A DNA stretch of 64,000 bases from Gordius sp. MW1 (taxonomy: Eukaryota; Nematomorpha; Gordioida; Gordea; Gordiidae), in contig OZ038527.1 in assembly GCA_964036665.1 (NCBI GenBank), positions 15,345,835 through 15,409,834 on the forward strand, written 5' to 3'. Each line of letters opens with the position of its first letter. Position 1 is the stretch's first letter. A model generated the notes under the pieces. It did not search any database and was not told the origin of the DNA. It saw only the letters and a program-made list of their open reading frames with translations. The translations under genes and the position numbers were made by a program. Below are positions 11,392 through 23,136 of the stretch, one piece after another.

Positions 11392-13950
11392 CAAGGTAGA
11401 GAAATCCACGGGTGACCCAAAACCCTCCGGACCCGATATCCGGTCGGGTTTTGCTTCAAAATTTGGGTCGGGTCAAATCGGGTTGAAAATTTTAAAATGC
11501 TTTCGGGTCGGGTTCGGGATAAAAATTTTAATATGCTTTTGGGTCGAGTCGGGTTGGATTTAAAGTGTCGGATAAAAATGAGTCCGACATTGCAAAATAC
11601 ACGGGACCTTTCTTTTAAATTAATGCTATTATGTATAATATTTTTTAAACAACATCGAGATGTATAATTGAAGATCGATTAAATACCTTTTGTTTCTTTA
11701 AATCTGATTGTTATATTTGGACGCAAATTTTACTCATGAAAGCTAAATATATCAACAAAATAATATTTTTAAATAATATTTAAATAGTGTGAAGTGGTAG
11801 TTCATTAACTTAAACTACATAAATAAATATCCATAAAACAAATAAAAGTAAGTTTAAATTTATTAAATAATTCATTTGCAAAACTATATAATTTAATGTG
11901 ACGCGATATTGTAGATGCTATCATATATTATATCTCTATATTAAATCATTCAAATATATTTAGTAATAAAAATCTGTGGTATCAATTAGTTTCATAAATC
12001 ACTTTAATTTGTCGATTAAATTAACACCGTCGTAGGCCAGGATTAAAATTAGAGGGGGGGCATTTTTTAAAATTTTAGGCATAATTTCATAAAATATATA
12101 AGATTTTTTGTACAGTCGAAATTGTATAAGTGAGAATCGGATAATTCATAATATCTATAAATAATAAATACGCGATGTTTTGAACACATATCTAAAATTT
12201 ACGCTTAATCTATTTATAAGTGAGAATTGGTTAAATGCTTGAAATCGGAAAAGTGGTAGGATTATAAATTTTTAATTAATTTCTACATTAAATTTAGGTG
12301 TTTGAGTGTGAATGAAAAAAACTAACTTACTATGATATGTTAAAAGTCATTGAAGAGGCCAAACATACCAGCAAATCAACTTTAGCCAATAATTACAGAG
12401 TGGGACTAGGGATAATTTATACTATATGCAAAAATGCAGCTGAATTGCAGACATTGCTTTTAATAACATAACTCTAAATAAAAAGAGACAAAGGAAAATT
12501 ATTCTTGTTGATATAAATCAAAATTGTTTAATTCAGCACAATACCTTAAAACCGAACAGGTTTTGCTAAAATGGTATGCAGAAATTAGTCCAAAAAGATG
12601 TGCAATTCGTGCTTTGCTTCTTACCAAGATAAAATATTTTTCAAGGCATTTTAATAAAGGTAAATCTGTTAACATTAGCCAATTCTCACTTATACAATTT
12701 CGACTGTATTATAAAAATAATAGACTTTACTTTTTAAAATTTTTTTCTTTATTGGACTCTTTGTTTTTGATTAAAGCATCTTGGAATGCCGTTTCTTGCA
12801 AAACTATAAAAAATTGTTTCAAAAAACCGCTTTAACGTTAATCTTAGTCTGCAAAATGACAGCAGGATTGATGCTGCAGGTTGTTTGAATGGATTCTTTA
12901 GTTAGCACCTCATTTTCTACAACCAATGATTCTCTTAACTATGATTATAATTGTATTAGCTGTTTTGGTGATTATACTGATGCTGATATTATAGAGGAAA
13001 TTAGGTAATTTTACATTTTAATTTTTTTATAACATTTGGAAAGTCATGATGATCCTGCCTTTGATAAGTATAATGAAGTTGAATTAGTTGAAGAAATACC
13101 CACCAAAGAAGAATCACAGATGGGATTTTTCACTTTAGCCAAATAAGCCCATCAAATATTAAAAGATGAATATCACACAATTTTTTACCAAAAATTAATA
13201 AATTAAATAAATATTTATGTATTTTTTATATGATTTTAATAAATTCGACTTAATAATTTATGTCTAGTTTCTGGTATAATTTTTTTTTATTAAACTTCTT
13301 AAAAAGATCAGAAGGCTTGTTACAATAATAAACTTTTAGTAATTTTGGTTGTAAACACTACTTATTTTAATTTCGAATTTTTAATGTATGTTGTATGCAA
13401 TGGATACAAGTGTCAGCTGATTCTGTTTAACAACATAAAGTACATAAAGTTGAGTTTGCTCAAAATTTTAAATTTCTTCAAAGCCTATATATATGTATAA
13501 TATATTAAAAAAAGTAATTTTTGGAACCTCAACCTTGATAAATAGCATGTGTTGAAAAGATTCATAAATTAAATGAATAATTGAATTAATCGTATAAGTG
13601 CTTAAAATCGCTTAAATGAAATTTTTTAAAATTTAAGGCCCAGCGATTCTCACTTCAGCTATTTCGACTGTATATAGAGGGGGGCTGCCACCCGTCTTTG
13701 TCACCCCCTGGCTGCGCCCATTCACACCGCATTTTTTCTTACTCTCGCGTTGTACACCAAAATTTAAAACGCCTTCGGGACGGATTCGGTTAAAAATTCA
13801 AAGGCTTTCGGGCTGGGTCCGGTTCGGGTTAAAAATTTTAAAATGCTTTTGGGTCGGGTCAGGTTTGGGTTAAAAATTTTTAATTGCTTTCGGGTCGGGT
13901 ACGGGTTGGAAATTTTTAAATAATTTTGGGTCGGGTCAAGTTCCGACAGG
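11392..13950. mobile_element. hAT-like element with GGGTCGGGTT minisatellite ends
   Basis: It begins TAGAGAAATCCACGGG directly after GTTCAAGG of the interrupted LINE. Both end regions (11400-11580 and 13770-13945) are arrays of ~40-base units built on GGGTCGGGTT and AAAATTTTAAA. The right end is eroded: the LINE resumes at AGGTTAATGTGACGG, so most of the expected duplicated GTTCAAGG is missing. The TAGAG start and end-array design resemble hAT elements such as those at 31350 and 25518. It carries a GGCGTAGCC-type MITE (about 12032-13722) and within that a Tigger relic. Confidence 0.55.
12113..13670 (+). mobile_element. Tigger/pogo-like DNA transposon, transposase remnants
   Basis: The ends are CAGTCGAAATTG...AGTGAGAATCG and the mirrored CGATTCTCACTT...ATTTCGACTG, flanked by TA on each side (12111-12112, 13671-13672). 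The plus strand retains pieces of a pogo-type transposase: a CENP-B-like N-terminal helix-turn-helix (MLKVIEEAKHTSKSTLANNY, about 12338-12440), the second DNA-binding helix bundle (YLKTEQVLLKWYAEIS, about 12540-12590) and an acidic C-terminal tail (YNEVELVEEIPTKEE, about 13070-13115). The DDE catalytic core between them is not recognisable. An extra, almost perfect inverted copy of the terminal repeat lies inside at about 12681-12710, next to TA. Two overlapping or nested copies are therefore possible. Confidence 0.65.
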
Positions 13951-14224
13951 TTAATGTGACGGAGATGCAGATCAAAGGGGCCTCCTACCTTTATGAGCGA
14001 GTAAGCTTCCTTTGGGTGTATGGAATCAGAGAAAGACATTTTCTTCGATTGATTAGAAAAAATACAAGGAATAGCGCCCACGTAGTGAAAGAGAGCCTTG
14101 GGTAGAAATCATGGAGGCGGGGCATGGTCGGAAGAACAAAGAAGGGGAAAAACTTCTAAAGTATCCCAAGCATACGACAAGGCGATCACACCTATTTTCA
14201 AAAGCGCAAAGATCATATTGTGAC

Positions 14225-14674
14225 CATAGACTAGATAGACTGCTCATCAACGCACAAAATGTGTACCCCTTTTTCCACCATTTTAAAAGGCACATTGTAA
14301 AGTGGTGATCATATAGAAATTCGTAATTTTCGCAAATTAAATAATCTTAAAAAGGTGAATAAAAAATATTGAATTGGGCAAATGGCAAAAACAGCATTTT
14401 AAAATAAATATCATTTACACAATACATAAAATTGTAAAAAATGCGATTAAAGTTTGTTTAATTATAAAGCGCCATCAATATTAATTGCTATTTTTTTAAT
14501 ATTAATTTATTGAAGTTCGTTTTAATTTATAAACTAGTGACGAAGGTAAATTGACTGTTATAGGGCAAAATTACATGGTTAAAATACACCAGTTGCCCTC
14601 TTCAAAATGGAGGAAAATTTGACACACAATTAACCCTATGCAACATATTGCATGAGCAGTCTATCTAGTCTATG
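14225..14674. mobile_element. MITE of the CATAGACTA family inside the LINE
   Basis: The ends are CATAGACTAGATAGACTG and CAGTCTATCTAGTCTATG. Perfect 8-bp duplications ATTGTGAC flank it (14217-14224 and 14675-14682). It splits the endonuclease/linker part of the RTE copy. No coding capacity. Confidence 0.85.
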
Positions 14675-15492
14675 ATTGTGACTTATAGAAGTGGGAAGCA
14701 TTGTAGTTTACTATTTGCTCATATGGCGAAAGGACTTATGCAGCATTAAAGTTTGCAAATTATACCGGGAGTAGAAATCGCCAGGTAACATCGTCCACTT
14801 GTGATAGATCTTGAAAGAAAATATTTTTCTGAAAGAAGTATTTAAGAACGTCAAATTTTATAAACGCTAACGGATACGTCAACTAACGATAAATATCATC
14901 AAAAAGATACCTCACTCTTTGGTGCAAGGAAGTTTCAGAGGGAAGTTGATAACGATTTGAGACGCCAAATAAGGACATAAATGAAACAGCGATGTTCGAG
15001 AACAGACCATAGGAAGCAAAGCTATGAATAGGGAACTTTGATGATGGGATTAAAGATTTCATCGAAAGAAAGAGAGATTCACATAGAGGGTGGCATAAAT
15101 CAAAAAAGTCGGAGGATTATCAAGAGTATAGGGAGGCAAAGGGAGCGGCGAAAAACGGCGTTGCAATTGAGAAGAATGCCGCGTGCACCGAGATAACAAG
15201 CAAACTGGATCATAAAGGGGGCGATAAGCTTATGTACAAATTGGACAAGATAAGGGAGAAGGAAATCGCGATGTCGGAGTCTTTAAAATAGTCAAAAACA
15301 AGAAAGGTCAGACCTTTTTCAAGCCGAAGGAAGTGATGGAAAGGATATTTCAAGGAACTTATAAATATTGTAAATGACAAAGATTCCCTTACCGATATTG
15401 AGCCAAATATAAGTGTTGGGCTCTTCAGGAAGATGAAGTTAGAACACGAATGAACAAGATGCAAATAAAAGGCTAATGTCCCAGATGGAATA

Positions 15493-18182
15493 GGGGAGAC
15501 AGAGGCAAATCGTAGCCCGGGGTCACTATTATTTAAAATTTAAACCATTTATGTATTTTTTAATAAGGTATAAGATATTTTGGTTAGAAAAAATAAAATT
15601 TAAAGTTTTTATAGAAGAAATACGACTTTTCGGGGCTATTAGTAGCCTTGACAAACTTTTGTATTTTGGACATAAAATTTTTTGGATGTATATTTTGGAC
15701 TAATTTAAGTTTTATCTTATAAAGGGTTTTATTTTATATAAAATCCGTAAAATAATTAAATTTTTATTCGCAGTATAACTGGTTAAATTATTAATTCTTT
15801 ATAAAAAAACTCGGGCCTTCGGCCCTCGTGGGAAGGGGGAGAAGGGAAGGGAAGGGAAGAGGGGAAGGGAAGGGAAGGGGAGACGACTCATCTGTACTTC
15901 GTATAAATGTATCATATTTGCTATGCAATTTATGGGCGAGAAAGGTGGGAAGGGGCGAGAGTGCCTATAGGGGGGTATTAAATGCCTAATGATTAATTAA
16001 TTATTTATACAAATTTTCTATTATAGGCAAAATGTAATATAGGCAAAATGTAATATAGGCAAGGGTTAGGGTTAGATTTAGTGTTTGCATCTAGTTGCGT
16101 ATTACATTAGTTTTTATGGCCTTTAGTGATTATGGGTCTAACAAACATTATATTATAAAACAACACAATGTTAAGAATTTGCAGAATTGTTGGGAGAAAT
16201 TTTTTGTTGAATTTGAACAATTTTTAATTAAAAAAATCAAAAATTTGGCCAATGGTCACTTTTTCTCTATTGGTCAGTACCAACAGATACTCTATAAGTC
16301 AATGATAGCCAAAAAAACGGAAAAAAAATTTTGATGCTCACTTTGGCCAATGGTCATTTTTTCCATTGGTCAGCAGCCAGCACACGGTAAAAGTGGATAT
16401 AAATTCATAAGAGTAAAAAAAACGAAAAAAAAATTTTCGAATCACATTTTGGCCAATGGTCATTTTTTTTTATTGGTCAGCAGCCAGGACACGGTAAAAG
16501 TGGATATAAATTCATAATAGTAAAAAAAAAACGAAAAAAAAGTTTTCGAATCACATTTTGGCCAATGGTCATTTTATTCCATTGGTCAGCAGCCAGCGGA
16601 CGGCCAAAAAGTCATAACAGCAATGGTAGGAACAGGAACAATCATAATAGTCAAAAAAAACGAAAAAAATAATTTCGATTCACATTTTGGCCAATGGTCA
16701 TTTTTTCCATCCGTCAGGAGCCAGGGGACGGCCAAAAAGTCATAATAGCAATGGTAGTAACAGGAACAATCATAATAGTCAAAAAAAAAACGAAAAAATA
16801 AACTCGGATTCACATTTTGGCCAATGGTCATTTTTTTCATTGGTCAGCCAACGGACGGCCAAAAAGTCTTATTATCAATGATAGTAACAAGAACAATCAT
16901 AAGAGTCAAAAAAACTCCGGGATTCTAACCCAAAAACTAGTTAAATTGCATTGCAATTAAAAGTAAACAACTTTTATTTATGTTTATTATATAACATTGG
17001 TCAGCAGCCAGCGGACGGCCAAAAAGTCATAATAGCAATGGTAGAAACAGGAACAATCATAATAGTCAAAAAAAACGAAAAAAATAATTTCGATTCACAT
17101 TTTGGCCAATGGTCATTTTTTCATTGGTCAGCAGCCAGCGGACGGCCAAAAATTCTTATTATCAATGATAGTAACAAGAACAATCATAAGAGTCAAAAAA
17201 ACTCCGGGATTCTAACCCCAAAACTAGTTAAATTGCATAGCAATTAAAAAGTAAACAACTTTTATTTATGTTTATTATATAACTAGTTAAATTAGTTAAA
17301 TTGCATAGCATTAAAAGTAAACAACTTTTATTTATGTTTATTATATAATAGATAATTTAACAAATCTTATATATAACACACCGAGGGAGATAGAGATGAG
17401 GGGTGGGGGACCTCTTATGCATTAATTTAAAAAATAACACAGCGAGGGAGATAGAGATGAGGGGTGGGGCACCTCTTTCTCATGCATTAATTTAAAAAAG
17501 CGATAACCTAATATACCCAATGCAAATAGATAGGGAGGGTAACGGACAACGGACAACGGACGGACGGACACCAAAAAACGAGCCCATAAATTGCATAGCA
17601 ATTAATAGGGGTCGAGGTTAGTCGGAGATAGGCTAGTTCTAGTTTTTTATTGTGTCTTACAAATGACAAGGTTTAAAAACAAAAATTTTGCTTATAATCC
17701 AACTTTGTGTAATTTAGAATAGAAATAGACTATGATTATACTTTAGAAAACGACTAAAAGTTGTTTTTCCATTGCAAAATCTGTCTTTTAAGTGTCCTTC
17801 AGTCAGATTGTCATCTTGACCCTTTTTTATTTGTATTATATAGAATACAATCATATTGCAGTTGCATTTTATTTGTTTTTATAATGTAACAATCTTTTTA
17901 TTGATTTGAGTTAGTCTACACTATTAAGAAGTGAAAACGTCATGAATCTTTCCCCTGAACAGGGCAACTAGCCATGGGCACTTTTAAAATTTTATGAATT
18001 TTTGATTTTTTTAAACTCAATTTATCAAAAAACTATGAGCACCTTTTTCTCAATTTTTTCCCGATAGTGGAAATAGACTATAAAAATGTATTCCAAATTC
18101 CAATAAAGAAATTATAAAAAACATTTTTAGTTTTTTTTAAACGTGATTTTATTTTTTTGGCCATTTGGTCCATGGTCTCCCC
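15493..18182. mobile_element. TA-flanked TIR element carrying a Helentron-like insert
   Basis: It begins GGGGAGACAGAGGCAAATCG and ends GGTCCATGGTCTCCCC, so the terminal repeat is GGGGAGAC plus a partly matching extension. TA dinucleotides flank it at 15491-15492 and 18183-18184. Removing element and one TA restores the LINE reading GGA-ATA-CCT-ATG (G-I-P-M), matching the intact LINE copy at 41 kb. The element's own sequence is 15493-15810 and 17607-18182, without a transposase frame; the middle is Helentron-like copy B. TA duplication and ends fit a Tc1/mariner-type non-autonomous element. Confidence 0.75.
15811..17606 (-). mobile_element. Helentron-like non-autonomous element, copy B
   Basis: Read on the minus strand, the 5' end is TTGCTATGCAATTTATGGGC followed by the GTCCGTTGTCCGTT run (17530-17605). 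The inverted subterminal copy is at about 15919-15940. The terminal hairpin GGGCCGAAGGCCC is at about 15813-15825, with GAG then a T run outside. The interior (16240-17200) holds about nine units of 95-130 bases, each containing TTGGCCAATGGTCAT and CCATTGGTCAG, i.e. a self-complementary CCAATG...CATTGG hairpin, next to CGGACGGCCAAAAAG. Three repeats of ACTAGTTAAATTGCAT with CAACTTTTATTTATG follow (about 16935-17345). Confidence 0.65.
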
Positions 18183-18529
18183 TACCTATGGAAGCAGTGT
18201 ACAGATGCCGTGAAGAAGAAGTCACGACCATAACGCTCTTTAACAAGATACTGATACAAGAGCGAATTCCTAATCAATGGAGAGCAAGTAGGATTATATC
18301 CTAATTCAAAGACAAAGGAGACCGTCAGTGTAGAAATTACAGAGGTATCAAACAAACTCACTCCTTGGAGCTTATGGAAAGGATCTTATAAACAAGACTG
18401 AAAAACGAGGTGGAGATATCGACTAATCAATTCGGATTTGTGGCCAACAAATCCACTCGACCCAATTTTCGCACTAAGACAAATGATGGATAAATATTGT
18501 AAAAAGAGATTTTATTAATGCTGTAAACA

Positions 18530-20263
18530 GTATGTATGTATGTATGTATGTATGTATGTATGTATGTATGTATGTATGTATGTATGTATGTATGTATGTA
18601 TGTATGTATGTATGTATGTATGTATGTATGTATGTATGTATGTATGTATGTATGTATGTATGTATGTATGTATGTATGTATGTATGTATGTATGTATGTA
18701 TGTATGTATGTATGTATGTATGTATGTATGTATGTATGTATGTATGTATGTATGTATGTATGTATGTATGTATGTATGTATGTATGTATGTATGTATGTA
18801 TGTATGTATGTATGTATGTATGTATGTATGTATGTATGTATGTATGTATGTATGTATGTATGTATGTATGTATGTATGTATGTATGTATGTATGTATGTA
18901 TGTATGTATGTATGTATGTATGTATGTATGTATGTATGTATGTATGTATGTATGTATGTATGTATGTATGTATGTATGTATGTATGTATGTATGTATGTA
19001 TGTATGTATGTATGTATGTATGTATGTATGTATGTATGTATGTATGTATGTATGTATGTATGTATGTATGTATGTATGTATGTATGTATGTATGTATGTA
19101 TGTATGTATGTATGTATGTATGTATGTATGTATGTATGTATGTATGTATGTATGTATGTATGTATGTATGTATGTATGTATGTATGTATGTATGTATGTA
19201 TGTATGTATGTATGTATGTATGTATGTATGTATGTATGTATGTATGTATGTATGTATGTATGTATGTATGTATGTATGTATGTATGTATGTATGTATGTA
19301 TGTATGTATGTATGTATGTATGTATGTATGTATGTATGTATGTATGTATGTATGTATGTATGTATGTATGTATGTATGTATGTATGTATGTATGTATGTA
19401 TGTATGTATGTATGTATGTATGTATGTATGTATGTATGTATGTATGTATGTATGTATGTATGTATGTATGTATGTATGTATGTATGTATGTATGTATGTA
19501 TGTATGTATGTATGTATGTATGTATGTATGTATGTATGTATGTATGTATGTATGTATGTATGTATGTATGTATGTATGTATGTATGTATGTATGTATGTA
19601 TGTATGTATGTATGTATGTATGTATGTATGTATGTATGTATGTATGTATGTATGTATGTATGTATGTATGTATGTATGTATGTATGTATGTATGTATGTA
19701 TGTATGTATGTATGTATGTATGTATGTATGTATGTATGTATGTATGTATGTATGTATGTATGTATGTATGTATGTATGTATGTATGTATGTATGTATGTA
19801 TGTATGTATGTATGTATGTATGTATGTATGTATGTATGTATGTATGTATGTATGTATGTATGTATGTATGTATGTATGTATGTATGTATGTATGTATGTA
19901 TGTATGTATGTATGTATGTATGTATGTATGTATGTATGTATGAATGTATGTATGTATGTATGTATGTATGTATGTATGTATGTATGTATGTATGTATGTA
20001 TGTATGTATGTATGTATGTATGTATGTATGTATGTATGTATGTATGTATGTATGTATGTATGTATGTATGTATGTATGTATGTATGTATGTATGTATGTA
20101 TGTATGTATGTATGTATGTATGTATGTATGTATGTATGTATGTATGTATGTATGTATGTATGTATGTATGTATGTATGTATGTATGTATGTATGTATGTA
20201 TGTATGTATGTATGTATGTATGTATGTATGTATGTATGTATGTATGTATGTATGTATGTATGT
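18530..20263 (+). repeat. 1.73 kb (GTAT)n microsatellite
   Basis: About 433 uninterrupted copies of a 4-base unit, broken only by a single T-to-A change at 19943. Because 4 and 3 share no factor, all three forward frames stay open and encode a repeating M-Y-V-C peptide; this is not evidence of a gene. The tract starts abruptly after CTGTAAACA and ends at GTGGATAAGAGCTGAATTC. Confidence 0.97.
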
Positions 20264-20937
20264 GGATAAGAGCTGAATTCTGAAACTACAGCCCCGATTC
20301 GCGCAAAACTTTACCCGTAGGTTCCCAGGGCGGCCAGGGGTAAATCAGCTTTTGCAGAATCCTAAAATTCCTTTTAGTTTTAAAAAAGGACTAAATTCTG
20401 AAACTACCTGCCCGATTCGCGCGAAAATTTAGCCGTAGGGGGCCAGGTAAAATAGCTTTTTCAGATTCCTAAAATACCTCTTCGTTTTAAAAATATCGGC
20501 CATTTCCCTGCCAGTTTCATTTATAACTTCATATACAATGATGACGTAATACATACAAGGCTGAAGTTTTCTTGAATTAGACATTTAAAATTATAATAAA
20601 AATGTTACAGTATACTGTCAAAATTATTGGGGTTTAACAAACTATTTAAATTAAATAAATAAAATTTAAATTATGCAATTTTTGCCATTATTATCACGTG
20701 GTCGATCATAGAAGCATATTTTTAATAATTATCCATCCTTCAATTAATTATTTTATTATATTAAAGAAAATTGTATTTCAAATAAATTAGCTAACTAGAA
20801 AAATAAAAAAATGGTATTATTGTGTAATTAGGCCAACATTGTCACAAATTCTTATTTTAACCATAACCACATACCTATACACTTATAGTATTTTCTAGAA
20901 ATATATATAGCAAAACAACGTTTGCCGGGTCAGCTAG
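18530..20937 (+). mobile_element. Microsatellite-bearing Helitron-like element (probable)
   Basis: After the (GTAT)n tract come two copies of a block GCTGAATTCTGAAACTAC ... CCCGATTCGCGCG ... CCCGTAGG (about 20271 and 20395). The 3' boundary reads GCAAAACAACGTTTGCCGGG then TCAGCTAG|T: a short hairpin (GCAAA...TTTGC) about 12 bases before a terminal CTAG, as Helitron 3' ends have. Microsatellite plus such a core plus hairpin end is known from Helitron/Helentron-derived interspersed elements. The 5' boundary is unknown; it may be just before the microsatellite. No Rep/helicase gene. Confidence 0.5.
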
Positions 20938-21039
20938 TTCAATATAAATGAATGTCTTATATTTTTTAACACAATAAATTAGCCATGATAAAAATAATAG
21001 TTTTATTTTGATAATATAATTATAAATACAATATAACAT

Positions 21040-21640
21040 AATAGAGCGAATAAAGATTTTTTATATATATAAAAATTTTTTAAATACGTTTTAATAATAA
21101 CTGTTTTTCAAAATTTTCGTCGGATAAACAGGAACGCTTGGTAGTTAATACAGCATTAGCTATACTAAAAACCCGTTCCACAGGGGCAGATTTGAGGATT
21201 GGAGTATTATACTTAATAGACAAATCTTTTAAGCAGGAAATTTATTAAAAACATTTAATGTTTTGTCCCTCACTTTAAAAAATTGTGATAAGAGATATCA
21301 TCCTCCAATCCGCCCTCTACTTCCCCGTCAGAAAAAACGATATCTCAGAAACGACAGTTCTTTCATTATCAATTCTAGGGGGTTCAATCCCTTTTTTTAA
21401 TAAAGCTAAAAGTTTATTCTTTATAGGTTTCTGGAAGTTTAATCCAAGGCTATTGAAGCCTTAATATTGGATGTATAATAGCTGAAACAAGATAGATCTT
21501 CTTATTAAAATCTTTTAAAAAAATATATGTTATTATTTTGATAATGATAGGTTTATTACCTTTTATTAATCCCATTTAATACAGCGTCAATCAATGGTTG
21601 ACCATATTTTAGGACAGTGATTTTTTTAATTTTAAAATAA
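21040..21640 (-). pseudogene. hAT transposase C-terminal remnant
   Basis: Read on the minus strand in several frames: YGQPLIDAVLNGINKR (about 21545-21600), SAIIHPILRL (about 21455-21485) and, best preserved, SAPVERVFSIANAVLT followed by KRSCLSDENFEKQLLLK (about 21110-21205). The last block is the hAT family dimerisation domain at the C-terminus of these transposases. Several stops and frameshifts separate the blocks, and the N-terminal zinc finger and catalytic residues are not seen. It sits between the Helitron-like end (20937) and the point where the RTE reading resumes (about 21655). Confidence 0.75.
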
Positions 21641-22730
21641 CTATTGTTATTGTTGGGGTGATAGAAAAAAGGAAAAACAGCTGATTAAATTATCGACTTG
21701 AATAAAGTATATGACATGGTCCCTCGCGTTTAAATATGGTAGTGCTTGAGAAAAAAATATTCCTGTTTTATATATACGGCTTATCAAAAAAATTTTTGAA
21801 GTGTCAAATTCGTGTGTTAAGGCGAGTGGAGCCACGGAACCTTTTCGGGTTGATGCTGGATTACACCAAAGATCTGCTCAAGGTCCCTATGTAGTTAATA
21901 TAATTATGGACAGAGAGACATTCAAAAGCCATCGCCATGAAGAATGCTATATGCCGATGATATAGTAGTATCGAAGAGAGAAAGAAAAAAGTGAAGAAGC
22001 CAAGGTGGTCAAGGCGCTTAGCTGGATATGGTTTAAAGGTCCACGATCGAAAAAGGTTTATATCAAGATGAACGTTGCAGGCACCCCATCTCTAGATGAC
22101 TCTCTAAAGTACCCAAAAGTCGACAGGTTTACATACCTCGGCTCGATGTTACATCAAGAGGGAGTTTAGGCAATAGAAGTCAATGACCGGATTCAAAAAG
22201 ACTGGCCTAAATGGCGAAGAATATCCGGTGTAATGTGCGACAAGAAAATGCCAATATGGTTGAAGAGCAAAGTCTACAAATCCGTAGTAAGACCGGTGTT
22301 ACTCTATGGAAGTGAAACAGTGGCATTTAACACCACGGAGAAAAGCTAGTTCAAGCCGCGGAGATGAGAATGATACGGTGGAGCTTGGGGTATACTAAGC
22401 TTGACCATATGACGAATAGCTTTCTCATGACAAAAATGGGTAATAAACCTATGGCGGACATTATTAACGAAAATCGGCTAGGTGATATGGGCTTGGGCAT
22501 ATTCTAAGAAGAGAGTCAAATGATGTAAATCGAAAAGTACTGGACATGGAGTTACCGGGGAGGAGAGAAAGGGGACGACCTCGTGTCATGTGGAAAGGGC
22601 TGGTCGACAAGTCATGAAATTAAAGAAGATTAAAGACATCGACTTACCGTATTAAGATGGAAAAAACTCATCAAAGCAAACCCCAAGACTGTGGAACCAA
22701 ATATTTAATAAAGAAGAAGAGGTGTGACTT

Positions 22731-22890
22731 GTAGAATTCCATATGTCTAAAATTAAACATTTTTATTAATTTTATGATTATAAATTGTTTGAAACATTTT
22801 AACTCTATATGGAGTTAATAAGCATATTTAGTTCGAATGATTTATAGGAATGAAAATTTTGTTTTTTACAATTTTATTTTAAACTATATA
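22731..22890. other. Short spacer between LINE end and LTR
   Basis: AT-rich unique-looking sequence that ends in ATATA, the left target duplication of the gypsy element. Nothing else seen. Confidence 0.5.
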
Positions 22891-23067
22891 TGTAGTGTCA
22901 GTTATTAGTTATTTAGTTACTTGAATTTATCCTTTGTTATTTGTAACATAATTACCTATTTTAAGTTTATGAATTTATCGTCTGCGTATAATTTTATCGT
23001 CTGCTTATAATTAATTACTCGCTGTTATTGAAATAAATTCGTTTGTTTGGTTTGCTACTTCACTACA
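22891..23067 (+). repeat. 5' LTR of the gypsy element
   Basis: 177 bases with TGTAGTG...CACTACA inverted ends. It shares with the 3' LTR the blocks TTATTTGTAACATAATTACC, TTTTATCGTCTGCTTATAAT and TTTGGTTTGCTACTTC. Confidence 0.88.
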
Positions 23068-23136
23068 TTTGGCGACGAGGAAAAACTTCTAAATCCAAAA
23101 ATATTTCATAATGAATGCTGCTAGCCTTTGTTAATC

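Larger units (their letters stand above)
10985..22730 (+). mobile_element. One RTE-type LINE copy split by nested insertions
   Basis: Five pieces are collinear with an RTE element: 10985-11391 (endonuclease; MLKRRKVHSACLQKTRW and GYKLFYSG, then NGVGIVL), about 13951-14224 and 14683-15492 (end of endonuclease and linker, ending N-V-P-D-G-I), 18183-18515 (start of reverse transcriptase, P-M-E-A-V then CREEEVTT, LFNKI), and about 21655-22730 (rest of RT and C-terminal domain, ending at a GAAGAAGA-type tail). The breaks fall mid-gene and reading resumes at the next residue on the other side. The LINE parts sum to about 2.9 kb, close to the family's usual ~3.2 kb. Many stops and frameshifts are present, so it is dead. 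Endonuclease plus RT would serve target-primed insertion in the nucleus. Confidence 0.8.

Noticed and set aside
14053..14308. Short overlapping frames on both strands as a separate gene
   Set aside because: The plus-strand sequence is collinear with the RTE copy and is cut by the MITE duplication at 14217-14224.
16240..17230. CRISPR-like regular array
   Set aside because: Repeats are diverged, units vary from 95 to 130 bases and the spacers are themselves repeated. The host is eukaryotic.
18532..20283. Three overlapping 100-580 codon frames encoding repeated M-Y-V-C
   Set aside because: They are the mechanical translation of a 4-base microsatellite in three frames, with no other coding sign.
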